Below are positions 42,308 through 51,161 of a stretch of DNA of 64,000 nt, one piece after another (positions within the stretch are counted from its first letter, which is position 1; the number at the start of each line of letters is the position of its first letter). The notes beneath the pieces are model-generated. The model was not told the DNA's origin and ran no database searches. It was given only the letters and a program-made list of their open reading frames with translations. This DNA is from Mycolicibacterium neoaurum VKM Ac-1815D (lineage in GTDB: Bacteria > Actinomycetota > Actinomycetes > Mycobacteriales > Mycobacteriaceae), in the NCBI RefSeq assembly GCF_000317305.3, contig NC_023036.2, positions 3,162,001 through 3,226,000 of the forward strand. Direction: 5' to 3'. Made by a program: the position numbers and the translations under genes.

Positions 42308-43588
42308 TCAGGGCAGCTGCGTGCTGCCGAGGTGCTCGCGCAGCAGATGCATCGCCACGGTTGTCGACCGCTCGCGGACATCGCTGCGATCCCCTGGCAG
42401 GTGCAGTGTCCGCGCCACGGTGTCGCTACCGGCCACGGCCAGCCCGAAACACACCGTGCCCACCGGTTTCTGCTCCGATCCCCCGCCGGGCCCGGCGATA
42501 CCGGTGATGCCCACCGCCGTGTCTGCGCCGAACCTGGCGAGCGCACCTTCGGCCATCGCCCTGGCGACCGGTTCTGACACCGCGCCGTGCTGGGCGATCA
42601 GGGCCTCGTCGACGCCGAGCAACTCGATCTTGGCCTCGTTGGAGTAGGACACCACGCCGCCGGCGAGATAGGCCGAGGAGCCGGCCCGGTCGGCCAGTCG
42701 GGCCGCCAACAGACCGGCTGTGCACGATTCCGCGGTGGCGATGGTCCGGCCGGCAAGCGCACCGGCGACCTGGTCATCGATCAGGGAACCGTCCTCGGAG
42801 AACAGCTCGCGCGGATAGCGCTCGCGCAGCAGCTCGACAAGGGCGGTGTAGCTGTCGGCGGCGTCGGGTTCATACCGGGTGACGATCTCCAACTCGCCGC
42901 GGCGCAGACATGTGGTGATCTCCAGGTTGTCGAATCCGGCCACCTGGAACTGTGCCTCGCGCAGTGTTTCTGCCAGGCCAGACTCGGGCAGCCCGAACAT
43001 CCGCACCGTCCGTTGCAGGTACCGGGTGCGTCCGGCTATCGCGCGCTGAACCCCGTCGGTGGCCACCGCGGTCGACCACATCGGCTGTAGCTCCCGCGGC
43101 GGGCCGGGCAGCACCACGACCGTGGGCTGGTGTTCGGAATACAGCACGACACCAGGGGCGGTGCCCACCGGCTCGAGGATCTGCGCCCCGACCGGCACCA
43201 TCGCCTGCTTGCGGTTGGCCGCCATCACGGCGTCGAAATCCACACCCGGTCTGCCCGCGCCGAGCCGGCGCAGGATGGCCGCGATGCGCTGTTCCAACGC
43301 GTCGTCCAGGACCAGATCGCGACCGTAGAACCGGGCGACGGTGGCGACCGTCAGATCGTCGGCGGTGGGGCCGAGGCCGCCGCTGGTGATGATGAGGTCG
43401 ACGTTCTGGCCCGCCAGGAAAACCAGCTGTGCGGTGAGATCTTCGGCGCGATCGCCGCATTGGGTGATATGCGCCAGCTCGACGCCCAGCTCCAGCAGTT
43501 GGTCGGCCAACCACGGGCCGTTGAGATCACGGACCCGACCGGTCAGCACTTCGGTCCCGGTGATCACGATCCCGGCGCGCACGCTCAT
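42308..43588 (-). CDS. cinA: CinA-like protein (COG1058/COG1546 fusion)
   Basis: The 426-residue protein has an N-terminal molybdopterin-binding-like domain ([48 protein letters not shown]) and a C-terminal CinA domain ([47 protein letters not shown]). In other bacteria such proteins act as ADP-ribose pyrophosphatase and/or NMN deamidase in NAD recycling. Length matches two-domain CinA. Start ATG 43588. Convergent with the F420 oxidoreductase gene. Confidence 0.93.
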   Translation of the reverse strand: MSVRAGIVITGTEVLTGRVRDLNGPWLADQLLELGVELAHITQCGDRAEDLTAQLVFLAGQNVDLIITSGGLGPTADDLTVATVARFYGRDLVLDDALEQRIAAILRRLGAGRPGVDFDAVMAANRKQAMVPVGAQILEPVGTAPGVVLYSEHQPTVVVLPGPPRELQPMWSTAVATDGVQRAIAGRTRYLQRTVRMFGLPESGLAETLREAQFQVAGFDNLEITTCLRRGELEIVTRYEPDAADSYTALVELLRERYPRELFSEDGSLIDDQVAGALAGRTIATAESCTAGLLAARLADRAGSSAYLAGGVVSYSNEAKIELLGVDEALIAQHGAVSEPVARAMAEGALARFGADTAVGITGIAGPGGGSEQKPVGTVCFGLAVAGSDTVARTLHLPGDRSDVRERSTTVAMHLLREHLGSTQLP

Positions 43589-43613
43589 GTGTGAAGCCTA
43601 GGCAGCGCGTCGG

Positions 43614-43838
43614 TCAGCGAGACAGCCAGCCCTTCACCGTGTCGAGCTCGCGGGTGTACTGCTCCATCATGTCGTCGTGGTAGCGCGAGCCACCGGAGAG
43701 CGCATCGTCACCGCCCCAGATCACCCGAATCCGGGTGGCGTCGCGCAGATAGACGTCGACGCGGTCGATCGTGCGCCGGTTCCATCCCTTGTCGGCGGTG
43801 AAGTCGGCGAGGGCCTGCCGTTGCGTTCCGTCAGCCAT
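43614..43838 (-). CDS. Small hypothetical protein
   Basis: This 74-residue protein is unrecognised. It has an alpha-beta-alpha pattern: a helix (QRQALADFTADKGW), strands (TIDRVDVYL, TRIRVIWGG), then a C-terminal helix (YTRELDTVKGWLS). A GAGGA ribosome-binding site lies just before the ATG. It sits 25 bases upstream of cinA on the same strand, so it may be co-transcribed. Confidence 0.6.
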   Translation of the reverse strand: MADGTQRQALADFTADKGWNRRTIDRVDVYLRDATRIRVIWGGDDALSGGSRYHDDMMEQYTRELDTVKGWLSR

Positions 43839-43916
43839 GGGTCCTCCTCAGTCGGCTGCCCGCCATCCTGCCCTGTGCGGTGGCGGGCGTCGCGAGCGGT
43901 GCCGGTCGGCACCGGA

Positions 43917-44660
43917 TCAGAAGAGGTCCTTGTGCGGAACATCGGTCACCAGGCCGCCGTCGACCACGAACTCCGCGCCGGTGGAGAAGGACGACTCGTC
44001 GCTGGTCAGAAAGACGATGAAGGTCGCAACCTCTTCGGAGGTACCTGGGCGGCCCAGCGGCGAGGTGACCATATCGTCCGGGAAATGCTTGGTCATCGGG
44101 GTACGGATGAATCCGGGGTGCACCGAGTTGATCCGGATGTTGAACTTGCCCAGTTCGATCGCCGCTGACTTCGCCAGACCGCGCACGGCCCACTTGGACG
44201 CCACATACGGGTGCACCATCGGCGCGCCACGCAGACCCTCGATCGAGGACACGTTGATGATCGATCCGCCGCCGGCGGCCTTCATCTGCTCGACGACGGC
44301 CTGCATACCGAGGAAAGTGCCGGTGAGGTTGACGTCGATGACCTTCTGCCACTTCGCCATGTCGAACTGGCCGATCTTGCCCAGCGCGACGATGCCGGCG
44401 TTGTTGACCAGCGTGGTGACCTTGCCATAGGTCTCGACGGCAAGGTTGACCGCGGCCTCCCATTGGTCGGCCTGGGTGACGTCGAGGTGGATGTAGCGTG
44501 CGGCGTCACCGATTTCGGCAGCCAGCGCCTCGCCCTTGTCGTCGAGGATGTCGCCGATGACCACCTTGGCACCCTCGGCCACCAGCATCCGGGCGTGCGC
44601 GGCGCCCATACCCTGCGCCCCGCCGCTGATCAGTACAACTTTGTCGTCCACGCGTCCCAT
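43917..44660 (-). CDS. SDR resembling 3-alpha/20-beta-hydroxysteroid dehydrogenase (FabG3-like)
   Basis: The 247-residue short-chain dehydrogenase has the NAD(H) loop GGAQGMG, the core NNAG, the Ser in NVSSIEG and the Tyr/Lys in YVASK. The segment GDILDDKGEALAAEIGDAARYIHLDVTQ is very like M. tuberculosis Rv2002, a 3-alpha,20-beta-hydroxysteroid dehydrogenase, so a steroid or keto-lipid substrate is likely. Start ATG 44660 (MGRVDDK); a longer frame to 44708 would enter the KstR-like site. That site at 44694 sits 34 bases upstream, suggesting control by KstR with the divergent gene. Confidence 0.85.
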   Translation of the reverse strand: MGRVDDKVVLISGGAQGMGAAHARMLVAEGAKVVIGDILDDKGEALAAEIGDAARYIHLDVTQADQWEAAVNLAVETYGKVTTLVNNAGIVALGKIGQFDMAKWQKVIDVNLTGTFLGMQAVVEQMKAAGGGSIINVSSIEGLRGAPMVHPYVASKWAVRGLAKSAAIELGKFNIRINSVHPGFIRTPMTKHFPDDMVTSPLGRPGTSEEVATFIVFLTSDESSFSTGAEFVVDGGLVTDVPHKDLF

Positions 44661-44693
44661 GCGCGCACACGCTACCGCACGGCATGACAGAAC

Positions 44694-44707
44694 TAGAACC
44701 TGTTCCA
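44694..44707. promoter_or_regulatory. KstR-type operator (site 1)
   Basis: TAGAACCTGTTCCA fits the mycobacterial KstR consensus TNNAACNNGTTNNA at every defined base. It lies in the divergent gap between SDR (start 44660) and the gene at 44764, so can serve both. KstR represses cholesterol-catabolic genes and is released by steroid-CoA esters. Confidence 0.7.
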
Positions 44708-44763
44708 ATTCGCGGCCGAACCGCGCATACTGCGATCAGACCACACACCGTCAGGAGACTCGT

Positions 44764-45840
44764 ATGGCCATTCGCGTGGCACTCGTCGGCACCGGAAACT
44801 GCGGGAGGCTGGCCCTGATCCAGCTGATCGAGGATCCGCGATTCGAGCTCGTCGCCGTCGGCACATCCACCGAGTCGAAGGTCGGCGTCGATGCCGGTGA
44901 GCTGGCCGGCCTGCATATCAGCACTGGCGTGCGGGCCACCCTCGGCATGGATGACGCCATCGCCGCCGCCCCGGACTGTCTGGTGTACTGCGCGATGGGT
45001 GACACCCGCCCCGTGGAGGCCACTCGTGATGTGATGGCCGCCCTGGCCGTAGGCATCAACGTGGTCGGATCCGCGCCGGGGGGCCTGCAATTTCCCTGGG
45101 GAGCCATGCCGGAGAAGGCCATCGCCCGGGTGGAAGAGGCTGCTCGCCAGGGGAATTCGAGTGTGTTCATCACCGGGGTCGACCCCGGCTTCGCCAGCGA
45201 TCTGGTGCCCTTCGCGATCGCCAGCACGTGTCAGCGCATCGACCAGATCAAGACGATGGAGATCGCGGACTACGCCACCTACGACGGCGCCGAGGTGATG
45301 TCGATCGTGATGGGATTCGGCAATCCGATCGATCAGCCGGGCATGTTGTTCCTTCCCGGGATCCTCGGCGCCGCGTGGGGAACGGCCATCCAGATGCTCG
45401 CGGCGGGACTGGGTGTCGAGGTCGAGGAGATCACCGAGAGCTACGAGCTGGAGCCGGCACCCGAAGATATCGAGGTCGCCACCGGTGTCATCGCCAAGGG
45501 CACCGTCGCCGCCATGCGGTTCGAGATCAACGGAATGGTCGGTGGCCGACCTGTGATCGTCGTCGAGCACATCACCAGGGTGCGTGAGGACCTTCGGCCG
45601 GACTGGGCCCAACCTGCCCAACCGGGCGGTTCGTACCGCGTGGAGATCACCGGCGAACCGTCCTACGTCGTGGACATCTGCCCGACGAGCGCTCGCGGCG
45701 ACCACAACTACGCCGCGATCCTGGCCGCTGCGGGGCGGATCGTGAACGCCATCCCGGATGTCATCGCCGCACCCGCAGGCATCCGCACCACCCTCGACCT
45801 GCCGCTGGGCACCGGTAAGGGCCTGGTCTATCAGGTCTGA
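44764..45840 (+). CDS. Dihydrodipicolinate-reductase-like NAD(P)-binding oxidoreductase
   Basis: The 358-residue protein starts with a Rossmann motif (MAIRVALVGTGNCGRLAL) and has YCAMGDTRPVEAT and SAPGGLQFPWG, a pattern seen in a large actinobacterial family labelled as DapB-like. Lacking the DapB catalytic signature and being longer, it is unlikely to be lysine-pathway DapB; its substrate is unknown. It sits behind a KstR-type site and beside a hydroxysteroid-dehydrogenase-like gene, so a lipid or steroid role is plausible. AGGAG precedes ATG 44764. HAD hydrolase follows after 24 bases. Confidence 0.8.
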   Translation: MAIRVALVGTGNCGRLALIQLIEDPRFELVAVGTSTESKVGVDAGELAGLHISTGVRATLGMDDAIAAAPDCLVYCAMGDTRPVEATRDVMAALAVGINVVGSAPGGLQFPWGAMPEKAIARVEEAARQGNSSVFITGVDPGFASDLVPFAIASTCQRIDQIKTMEIADYATYDGAEVMSIVMGFGNPIDQPGMLFLPGILGAAWGTAIQMLAAGLGVEVEEITESYELEPAPEDIEVATGVIAKGTVAAMRFEINGMVGGRPVIVVEHITRVREDLRPDWAQPAQPGGSYRVEITGEPSYVVDICPTSARGDHNYAAILAAAGRIVNAIPDVIAAPAGIRTTLDLPLGTGKGLVYQV

Positions 45841-45864
45841 TCCACCGATCCGCACAATGGAGGG

Positions 45865-46614
45865 GTGACCGACCCGCTAGCCGCCGTCCTCGCGAGTCCG
45901 CAGGGGCCGCAGGTCGGTGCATTCTTCGATCTCGACGGCACGCTGGTGCGCGGGTTCACCGCAACCGTGCATGCCGGACACCGCTTCCGCAACGGACAGT
46001 CCGGCTTCGGTGAACTCACCGGCATCTTGGAGGCCTCGGTCCGCTACAAGGTCGGGCGCATGGAGTTCGCCCGGTTGCTGCAGCGGGCCGCGGGCTATCT
46101 GGTCGGCGATTCCCTTGCCGAGCTCGAGGCACTCGGCGATACGTTGTTCAACGAACGCATCATCGGGCGACTGTTCCCGCTGATGACCAAGGTGGTGGCC
46201 GCACACCAGGAGCGCGGGCACACCGTCGCCATGAGCTCGTCGGCACTGACCATGCACGCGGGACCGGTCGCCCGGCACCTCGGGATCGAGCATGTCCTGT
46301 GCAACCACTTCGACGTCGACGACGCAGGCAGGCTGACCGGTGAGATCGTGCGACCCATCATCTGGGGCCGCAACAAGGCCCGCGCGGTCACCGAGTTCAG
46401 CGCCGCCAACGGTATCGAGCTGGGGCGAAGCTTCTGCTACGCCGACGGCACCGAGGATCTGCCGCTGCTCGATGCCGTCGGGCACCCCCACGCGGTGAAT
46501 CCACGGTCCGGTCTCGCCGCAGCGGCCACCCGGAACGGCTGGCCGATACTGCGGGTCAGTTCCGCGGAGGAACGCCGCCGGTGGTTCCGAACCGCTCGGC
46601 CCCGGAGCAGATGA
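45865..46614 (+). CDS. HAD-IB family hydrolase (SerB-like)
   Basis: The 249-residue protein has HAD motif I FFDLDGTLV (nucleophile Asp), motif II SSSAL, the motif III Lys in WGRNKARAV, and motif IV as CYADGTEDLPLL. It is a HAD-IB phosphatase of the phosphoserine-phosphatase-like group common in actinobacteria; substrate not defined. Start GTG 45865 with GGAGGG before it. A diverged copy of its 3' end lies at 49037. Its 3' neighbour is an SDR after a 215-base gap with no clear element. Confidence 0.87.
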   Translation: MTDPLAAVLASPQGPQVGAFFDLDGTLVRGFTATVHAGHRFRNGQSGFGELTGILEASVRYKVGRMEFARLLQRAAGYLVGDSLAELEALGDTLFNERIIGRLFPLMTKVVAAHQERGHTVAMSSSALTMHAGPVARHLGIEHVLCNHFDVDDAGRLTGEIVRPIIWGRNKARAVTEFSAANGIELGRSFCYADGTEDLPLLDAVGHPHAVNPRSGLAAAATRNGWPILRVSSAEERRRWFRTARPRSR

Positions 46615-46829
46615 CCGCATCGGCGAACCAATACCCGCCTACTGCGTTTCCACCGCGTTAATCACGGTTTCCGAGGTGCTGATCCGGCCTTCGGACACTC
46701 CGCATATGCCCAGCTGAGGGCCGGCGTTCCGGACCACTACGTAGAAGTACGGATGACGCAACCACGCTCGAACATCTTCACTCATGCAAGGCCGCGGGGC
46801 GTGCCCGCCGCCAGAGAGAAGGTAATGCG

Positions 46830-47546
46830 ATGGGCCGGTTGGCCGGAAAGGTCGCGATAGTCACCGGAGCTGCCGGTGGAATCGGATTGGCGATAGCCAA
46901 ACGCTGCGCCGACGAAGGCGCCGAGGTCATCGCCACCGATGTGTCGGGGCCCGCCGATATCGACTCCATCCGGGTGCTCGCACAGGACGTGACATCACCC
47001 GACCGGTGGGACGAGATCGTCGATAGTGCCGAAAGTGCATACGGCCGAGTCGACATCCTGGTGAACAACGCCGGCGTCGCCGGCTATCAGGACATCGAGA
47101 ACTCATCGGTGAGTGAGTGGGAGCGGATCATCGGTGTCAATCAGACCGGAGTGCTCTACGGCATGCGCGCGGCCATCCCGGCGATGCGCCGCGCGGGAGG
47201 CGGTGCGATCGTGAACGTCTCGTCGATCTGCGGTGCCGCAGCCGTGCCAGGAATCAGCGCTTACCACGCCAGTAAGGGCGCGGTGATCACCATGACCAAG
47301 AACGCCGCGATCACGTATGCCGCAGAGCGGATTCGGGCCAACGTCATTCTCCCTGGCTGGATCCCGACACCGATGACACTCGCCCAGACCGACGAGGTCA
47401 ACAACCGCTACCTCGACCACACACCGTTGGCCGGAGTAGCCGATCCGGACGATATTGCCTGGGGCGCAGTGTTTTTGGCCTCAGACGAAGCGAAATTCAT
47501 CACCGGAATCGAACTGCCCATCGATGGCGGATATCTGGCCCGGTAG
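46830..47546 (+). CDS. Short-chain dehydrogenase/reductase
   Basis: The 238-residue SDR has the cofactor loop GAAGGIG, NNAGVAG, the Ser in NVSSICG and YHASK for Tyr/Lys. The acidic residue after beta-2 (ATDVSG) points to NAD(H). Full length; substrate unknown, though 3-alpha/20-beta-HSD-like enzymes are the nearest kind by eye. A GAGAAGG site precedes ATG 46830. A related, truncated SDR follows 23 bases later, so this looks like an old tandem duplication. Confidence 0.85.
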   Translation: MGRLAGKVAIVTGAAGGIGLAIAKRCADEGAEVIATDVSGPADIDSIRVLAQDVTSPDRWDEIVDSAESAYGRVDILVNNAGVAGYQDIENSSVSEWERIIGVNQTGVLYGMRAAIPAMRRAGGGAIVNVSSICGAAAVPGISAYHASKGAVITMTKNAAITYAAERIRANVILPGWIPTPMTLAQTDEVNNRYLDHTPLAGVADPDDIAWGAVFLASDEAKFITGIELPIDGGYLAR

Positions 47547-47569
47547 GGCCCGGACCGAAGACAGGAATC

Positions 47570-48035
47570 ATGAACCGACTCGCAGGCAAGATCGCCTTGG
47601 TGACCGGAGCGGCGCAAGGCATCGGGCGCAGTGTGGCCGAACAGTTCGCCGCCCAGGGCGCCACCGTCTATGCCACCGACCTCACCACCGGCCAGCCGCC
47701 GTCCGGAAGTCAGGCGATGACCCTCGACGTCACCGACCCAGATCAGTGGGCGCAGGTGGTGGACACCATAACCCGCCAGAGCGGGACGATCGACATCCTG
47801 GTCAACAACGCCGGCGTGATCGCCTATGCCGACATCGCCACCGTCACCGACGCCGAGTGGGAGCGGGTGCTCGCCGTGGATCAAACGGGCGTCATGCTCG
47901 GGATGCGGGCGGTGATTCCCGGAATGAAGCAACGAGGTGGATCCATCATCAACCTGTCCTCGGCCTGGGGCGTCGTGGGCGGATCCGGCGTGGCCGCCTA
48001 TCAGGCTGCAAAGGGCGCCGTGCGGTCAGTATCGA
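47570..48035 (+). pseudogene. Truncated SDR gene
   Basis: The frame MNRLAGKIALVTGAAQGIG... is a good SDR through NNAGVIAYADIA, NLSSAWG and YQAAK, with the active-site Tyr/Lys near residue 144. After AAKGAVR, where the intact neighbour continues with MTKNAA, this frame turns to unrelated sequence (SVSNRRCSRW...) and stops at 48169. About 80 residues of the C-terminal half are missing. The DNA beyond about 48030 codes, in another frame, for a different protein. So a deletion fused two genes out of frame. Folded product unlikely. Confidence 0.8.
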
Positions 48036-49032
48036 ACAGGCGATGCTCTCGTTGGCCGAGCGCAACGTCGACGCCTTCACCTCCGGGTATTTCGCCTGGC
48101 AGGACATTGCCCATGAGATTGCCGCCGATCACGGTGCGCCGTACCTACATGCGGCAACGCTGCAGGTGATGGCAGATCGCGTGCGCGACAATCCAGCCCG
48201 CTATGGCCGGATATTCCAGGTGTGCCCCAGCGACACCAACTATGGACCGGGCTTTGTCAGCTTCCTGCAGGACTTACGGACTCGTGACCAGTGGCGGCCG
48301 TCAAGCCGCACCTTGGTCGTCTTGCAGGGCGGTTGGGAGGTGACCGATCTCGGCCTGGAGCACGCCGCCGACATCGCCGCTTCCTCGGGCTGGGAACTCC
48401 TGGTGATTCCGGTAGGACCCACCGAACGGGACTGGGCGCGATGCGCCGATCGCATCCGAGATCTCGACCCTGCCGCGGTGATGGTGGGCGATTACTTCAT
48501 CAACGGAGCGTTGGCATTCATCCGTGCGCTGCTCACTGCCGCGCCCGACGCCCTGATCTACTGCTTGTATGCACCCTCGATACCGGAGTTTCGCCAGCGC
48601 CTCGGCGAGCAGGCCGAGGGCATCATCTGGGCCACCACAACGGGCACCTACTCCGATCCGGTCGGCACCACGTTCGCCGACTCCTACCGGCGGGCCTACG
48701 GGGTGGCGCCCGGACGATCGCACGCCGGGATCAGCTACGACCGAGCGATGATCCTGGCCAATGCGTGGTCGCGCACCACCCGACCGCACGATCACCGGAT
48801 GGTCGCCGAGGAACTGCGCTCAGGCGTGCACCGGGGCGTCAACGGGGTGTACTACATGGGAGCTGCCGATCAGTCCGCACGTGCGTACCCCGCATCCAAC
48901 GGTGACGGGTCGCTGGCACTGGCTCATCTGGTGTACCAGATCCAGGGCAACGGCCACCGCATTCTCAGTCCTGCCAGCCAAGCCGACGGAACGTTCCGGC
49001 TACCGCCGTGGTTCGATGTCGCGGCTCGTTGA
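48027..49032 (+). pseudogene. 3' remnant of an ABC-type periplasmic substrate-binding protein
   Basis: From about 48027 a frame (SIEQAMLSLAERNVDAF...) encodes some 335 residues of a type I periplasmic-binding-protein (LIV-BP-like) domain: FQVCPSDTNYGPGFVSFLQ, LIVIPVGPTERDW-like lobe strand, YRRAYGVAPGRSHAGISYDRA and a C-terminal hinge. It lacks the N-terminal lobe and any signal peptide. The only in-frame ATG at the break is 48043, with no ribosome-binding site. It is the surviving tail of a gene whose front was lost when joined to the SDR remnant. Confidence 0.75.
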
Positions 49033-49036
49033 TCAT

Positions 49037-49090
49037 CCGAAACGGCCGGCCGATACTGCGGGTCAACTCCGCGGAGGAGCTCCGCCGCTG
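49037..49090 (+). pseudogene. Duplicate 3' fragment of a HAD hydrolase gene
   Basis: These bases match the 3' end of the HAD gene (46531-46584) at about 43 of 50 positions, without gaps. Translation gives NGRPILRVNSAEELRRW against NGWPILRVSSAEERRRW in the intact gene. It directly follows the binding-protein remnant and overlaps the 3' end of the next minus-strand gene. Confidence 0.75.
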
Positions 49091-49707
49091 GGCTCGATGG
49101 TCATCATCTGCAAGAAGCACCCGATGAAAACGGGCGGATAGGCTCCGACACCCGCCTCGGCGAGCCACACCGCGGCGTCCTCGGACTCGTGCAGCCAGCG
49201 CCGAGCGGTCGACTCGTCGTCGACCTGCTGCAGCATCAGCACCTCGTGCGGGTCATCGAGGGCGCGAAAACTCCAGAACCGCTGCACCCCGGCGGCATGG
49301 AATATCGCGGCGTCGTCTCGCACCCGACTGTTCACTCGGCCGATATCGGCGATCGAGCTGATCAGACAGACCATCACCGGCGGGGCGGCATGGGTGTCGC
49401 TGTCGAAATCGATGCGTTCGACCAGTTCCCCGGCGAACACCGCAGGTAGGTCTTGCACGCCGACGGCATCGAACCAATCGAAGAACACCCGCGAGCGCAG
49501 CAGGTCGCGTACCGGCTCATGGGCGTGAATTCCCAGGATCACCAGAACGCGTTCGGAATCGGTCGTCGAGGTGTAGACCAGGACGTGATGCACGCCCAGG
49601 TCCGCGAGCGAGTCGGCGCGTCGTTGCAAGAGCATCCACACCGCAGACGGGTCGGGCACCCGATAGTCGGAGACCAGCACCAGCGAGTTGGCCAGCCAAT
49701 CCCTCAT
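49063..49707 (-). CDS. Hypothetical protein with an internal duplication
   Basis: The 214-residue protein is unrecognised. Two halves share a pattern: about 25-95 (LADLGVHHVLVYTS...FFDWFDAVGVQDLPAVFAG) and about 125-205 (FHAAGVQRFWSFRA...AAVWLAEAGVGAYPPVFIG). Each looks like a ferredoxin-like alpha-beta domain of the dimeric alpha-beta barrel type. I chose ATG 49707 (MRDWLANSL). The last residues (GGAPPRS) come from the HAD fragment on the other strand, so the original C-terminus may have been altered. A KstR-type site lies 143 bases upstream. Confidence 0.6.
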   Translation of the reverse strand: MRDWLANSLVLVSDYRVPDPSAVWMLLQRRADSLADLGVHHVLVYTSTTDSERVLVILGIHAHEPVRDLLRSRVFFDWFDAVGVQDLPAVFAGELVERIDFDSDTHAAPPVMVCLISSIADIGRVNSRVRDDAAIFHAAGVQRFWSFRALDDPHEVLMLQQVDDESTARRWLHESEDAAVWLAEAGVGAYPPVFIGCFLQMMTIEPSGGAPPRS

Positions 49708-49849
49708 CGGACACCCCCGGCTCGCGGATACGGTCGCTGTTAATGCCATGTGCCTAGTTCGATAATCACATTCTCGCATGATGGCGTGCAGATCGCGCCA
49801 GATATTGCCGGGAGTCCCCTGTCGACGACAGCGGCTGTGATACTAAACT

Positions 49850-49863
49850 AGAACACGTTTCAG
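49850..49863. promoter_or_regulatory. KstR-type operator (site 2)
   Basis: TAGAACACGTTTCA matches TNNAACNNGTTNNA at all defined bases, 23 bases before ATG 49887. It may also act on the minus-strand gene starting at 49707. Confidence 0.65.
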
Positions 49864-49886
49864 TCGCGCCCAAGCAAGGAGCAGGC

Positions 49887-51017
49887 ATGCACACCGCCCT
49901 CTGTGACCAACTCGGCATCGAGTTCCCGATCTTCGCCTTCACCCACTGCCGCGACGTCGTCGTCGCCGTCAGCAAGGCAGGCGGCTTCGGCGTACTCGGG
50001 GCGGTCGGGTTCACCCCCGAGCAGCTCGAGGTCGAGCTCAACTGGATCGACGAACACATCGGTGACCACCCCTATGGCGTGGACATCGTGATCCCGAACA
50101 AATACGAGGGCATGGACGCCAACATGTCGGCCGACGAGCTGAAGTCGACGTTGAACGCCCTGGTGCCACAGGAACATCTCGACTTTGCCAAGAAGCTGCT
50201 GGCCGACCACGGCGTACCCACCGGAGACCTCGACGACAACGCGCTGCAGTTGCTCGGCTGGACCGAGGCGACCGCCACCCCCCAGGTCGAGATCGCCCTA
50301 CAGCACCCGAAGGTGACCTTGATCGCCAATGCACTGGGGACCCCGCCGGCCGACATGATCAAGCACATCCACGAGTCCGGACGTAAGGTCGCCGCGCTGT
50401 GCGGCTCCCCCGCGCAGGCCCTCAAGCACGCCGAGGCCGACGTCGACATCATCATCGCCCAGGGTGGCGAGGGCGGCGGCCACTGCGGCGAGGTCGGCTC
50501 GATCGTGCTGTGGCCCCAGGTGGTCAAGGCGGTCGCGCCGCGCCCCGTGCTGGCCGCGGGCGGTATCGGCAGCGGCTACCAGATCGCCGCGGCGCTGGCC
50601 ATGGGCACACAGGGCGCGTGGACCGGCTCGCAATGGCTGATGGTCGAGGAAGCCGAGAACACCCCGGTGCAACAGGCAACGTATGCGAAGGCGACCAGCC
50701 GCGATACCGTGCGCAGCCGTTCGTTCACCGGAAAGCCCTGCCGGATGCTGCGCAACGATTGGACCGATGCCTGGCAGACCGCCGGCAATCCCGAGCCGTT
50801 GGGCATGCCCTTGCAGTACATGGTGTCGGGCATGGCCGTGGCCGCCACGCACAAGTTCCCCGACCAGACGATCGACGTTGCCTTCAACCCCATCGGCCAG
50901 GTGGTCGGCCAGTTCACCAAGGTCGACAAGACCTCCACCGTCATCGAACGCTGGGTGCAGGAGTATCTCGAGGCGTCCAACACGCTCAACGAGATCAACG
51001 AAGCCGCCACCGTGTAG
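49887..51017 (+). CDS. Nitronate-monooxygenase-like FMN protein (Rv1533-like)
   Basis: The 376-residue TIM-barrel flavoprotein has the 2-nitropropane dioxygenase/nitronate monooxygenase pattern: LGIEFPIFAFTHCRDVVVAVSKAGGFGVLG, the FMN phosphate loop AQGGEGGGHCGEVG, then VLAAGGIGSGYQIAAALAMGTQG. It resembles M. tuberculosis Rv1533 closely from memory (RSRSFTGKP.RMLR, DPLGMPLQ). Family members oxidise nitronates or reduce enones; natural substrate unknown. A KstR-type site lies 23 bases before the ATG, suggesting a role in steroid or lipid catabolism. Terminator hairpin at 51044. Confidence 0.85.
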   Translation: MHTALCDQLGIEFPIFAFTHCRDVVVAVSKAGGFGVLGAVGFTPEQLEVELNWIDEHIGDHPYGVDIVIPNKYEGMDANMSADELKSTLNALVPQEHLDFAKKLLADHGVPTGDLDDNALQLLGWTEATATPQVEIALQHPKVTLIANALGTPPADMIKHIHESGRKVAALCGSPAQALKHAEADVDIIIAQGGEGGGHCGEVGSIVLWPQVVKAVAPRPVLAAGGIGSGYQIAAALAMGTQGAWTGSQWLMVEEAENTPVQQATYAKATSRDTVRSRSFTGKPCRMLRNDWTDAWQTAGNPEPLGMPLQYMVSGMAVAATHKFPDQTIDVAFNPIGQVVGQFTKVDKTSTVIERWVQEYLEASNTLNEINEAATV

Positions 51018-51043
51018 CCCGCGTCCCGCATCGACAGACCCGC

Positions 51044-51084
51044 GAATCCCGCCGGCCTCCGTTCTCCCGGACCGGCGGGATTCG
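51044..51084 (+). terminator. 13-bp hairpin after the nitronate-monooxygenase-like gene
   Basis: Arms 51044-51056 and 51072-51084 are perfect complements, starting 27 bases after the stop. Loop is 15 bases; no U-tract. It separates this unit from the TetR promoter. Confidence 0.7.
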
Positions 51085-51117
51085 TGCTGTTCGGGGTTGA
51101 CCGGAGCGCCTCACGAT

Positions 51118-51137
51118 TATGTATGCTGCTATACATA
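51118..51137. promoter_or_regulatory. TetR operator and promoter region
   Basis: TATGTAT-GCTGCT-ATACATA is a 20-bp inverted repeat with perfect 7-bp arms, 24 bases before the tetR ATG. It is AT-rich in a GC-rich context, as for a promoter. Binding by the TetR protein just downstream is the simplest interpretation. Confidence 0.7.
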
Positions 51138-51161
51138 GTTTTGGCGGGAGGAGTCTGCTCG

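Noticed and set aside
44764..45840. Lysine-pathway DapB
   Set aside because: It has the Rossmann start but is longer than DapB and lacks the signature around the catalytic His/Lys. The genomic context is lipid or steroid, not lysine.
47455..49032. One continuous 525-codon frame that could be read as a single gene
   Set aside because: Its first 190 codons are the wrong frame of the SDR remnant and look random (Arg/His/Pro-rich). Only the part after about 48027 resembles a protein family.
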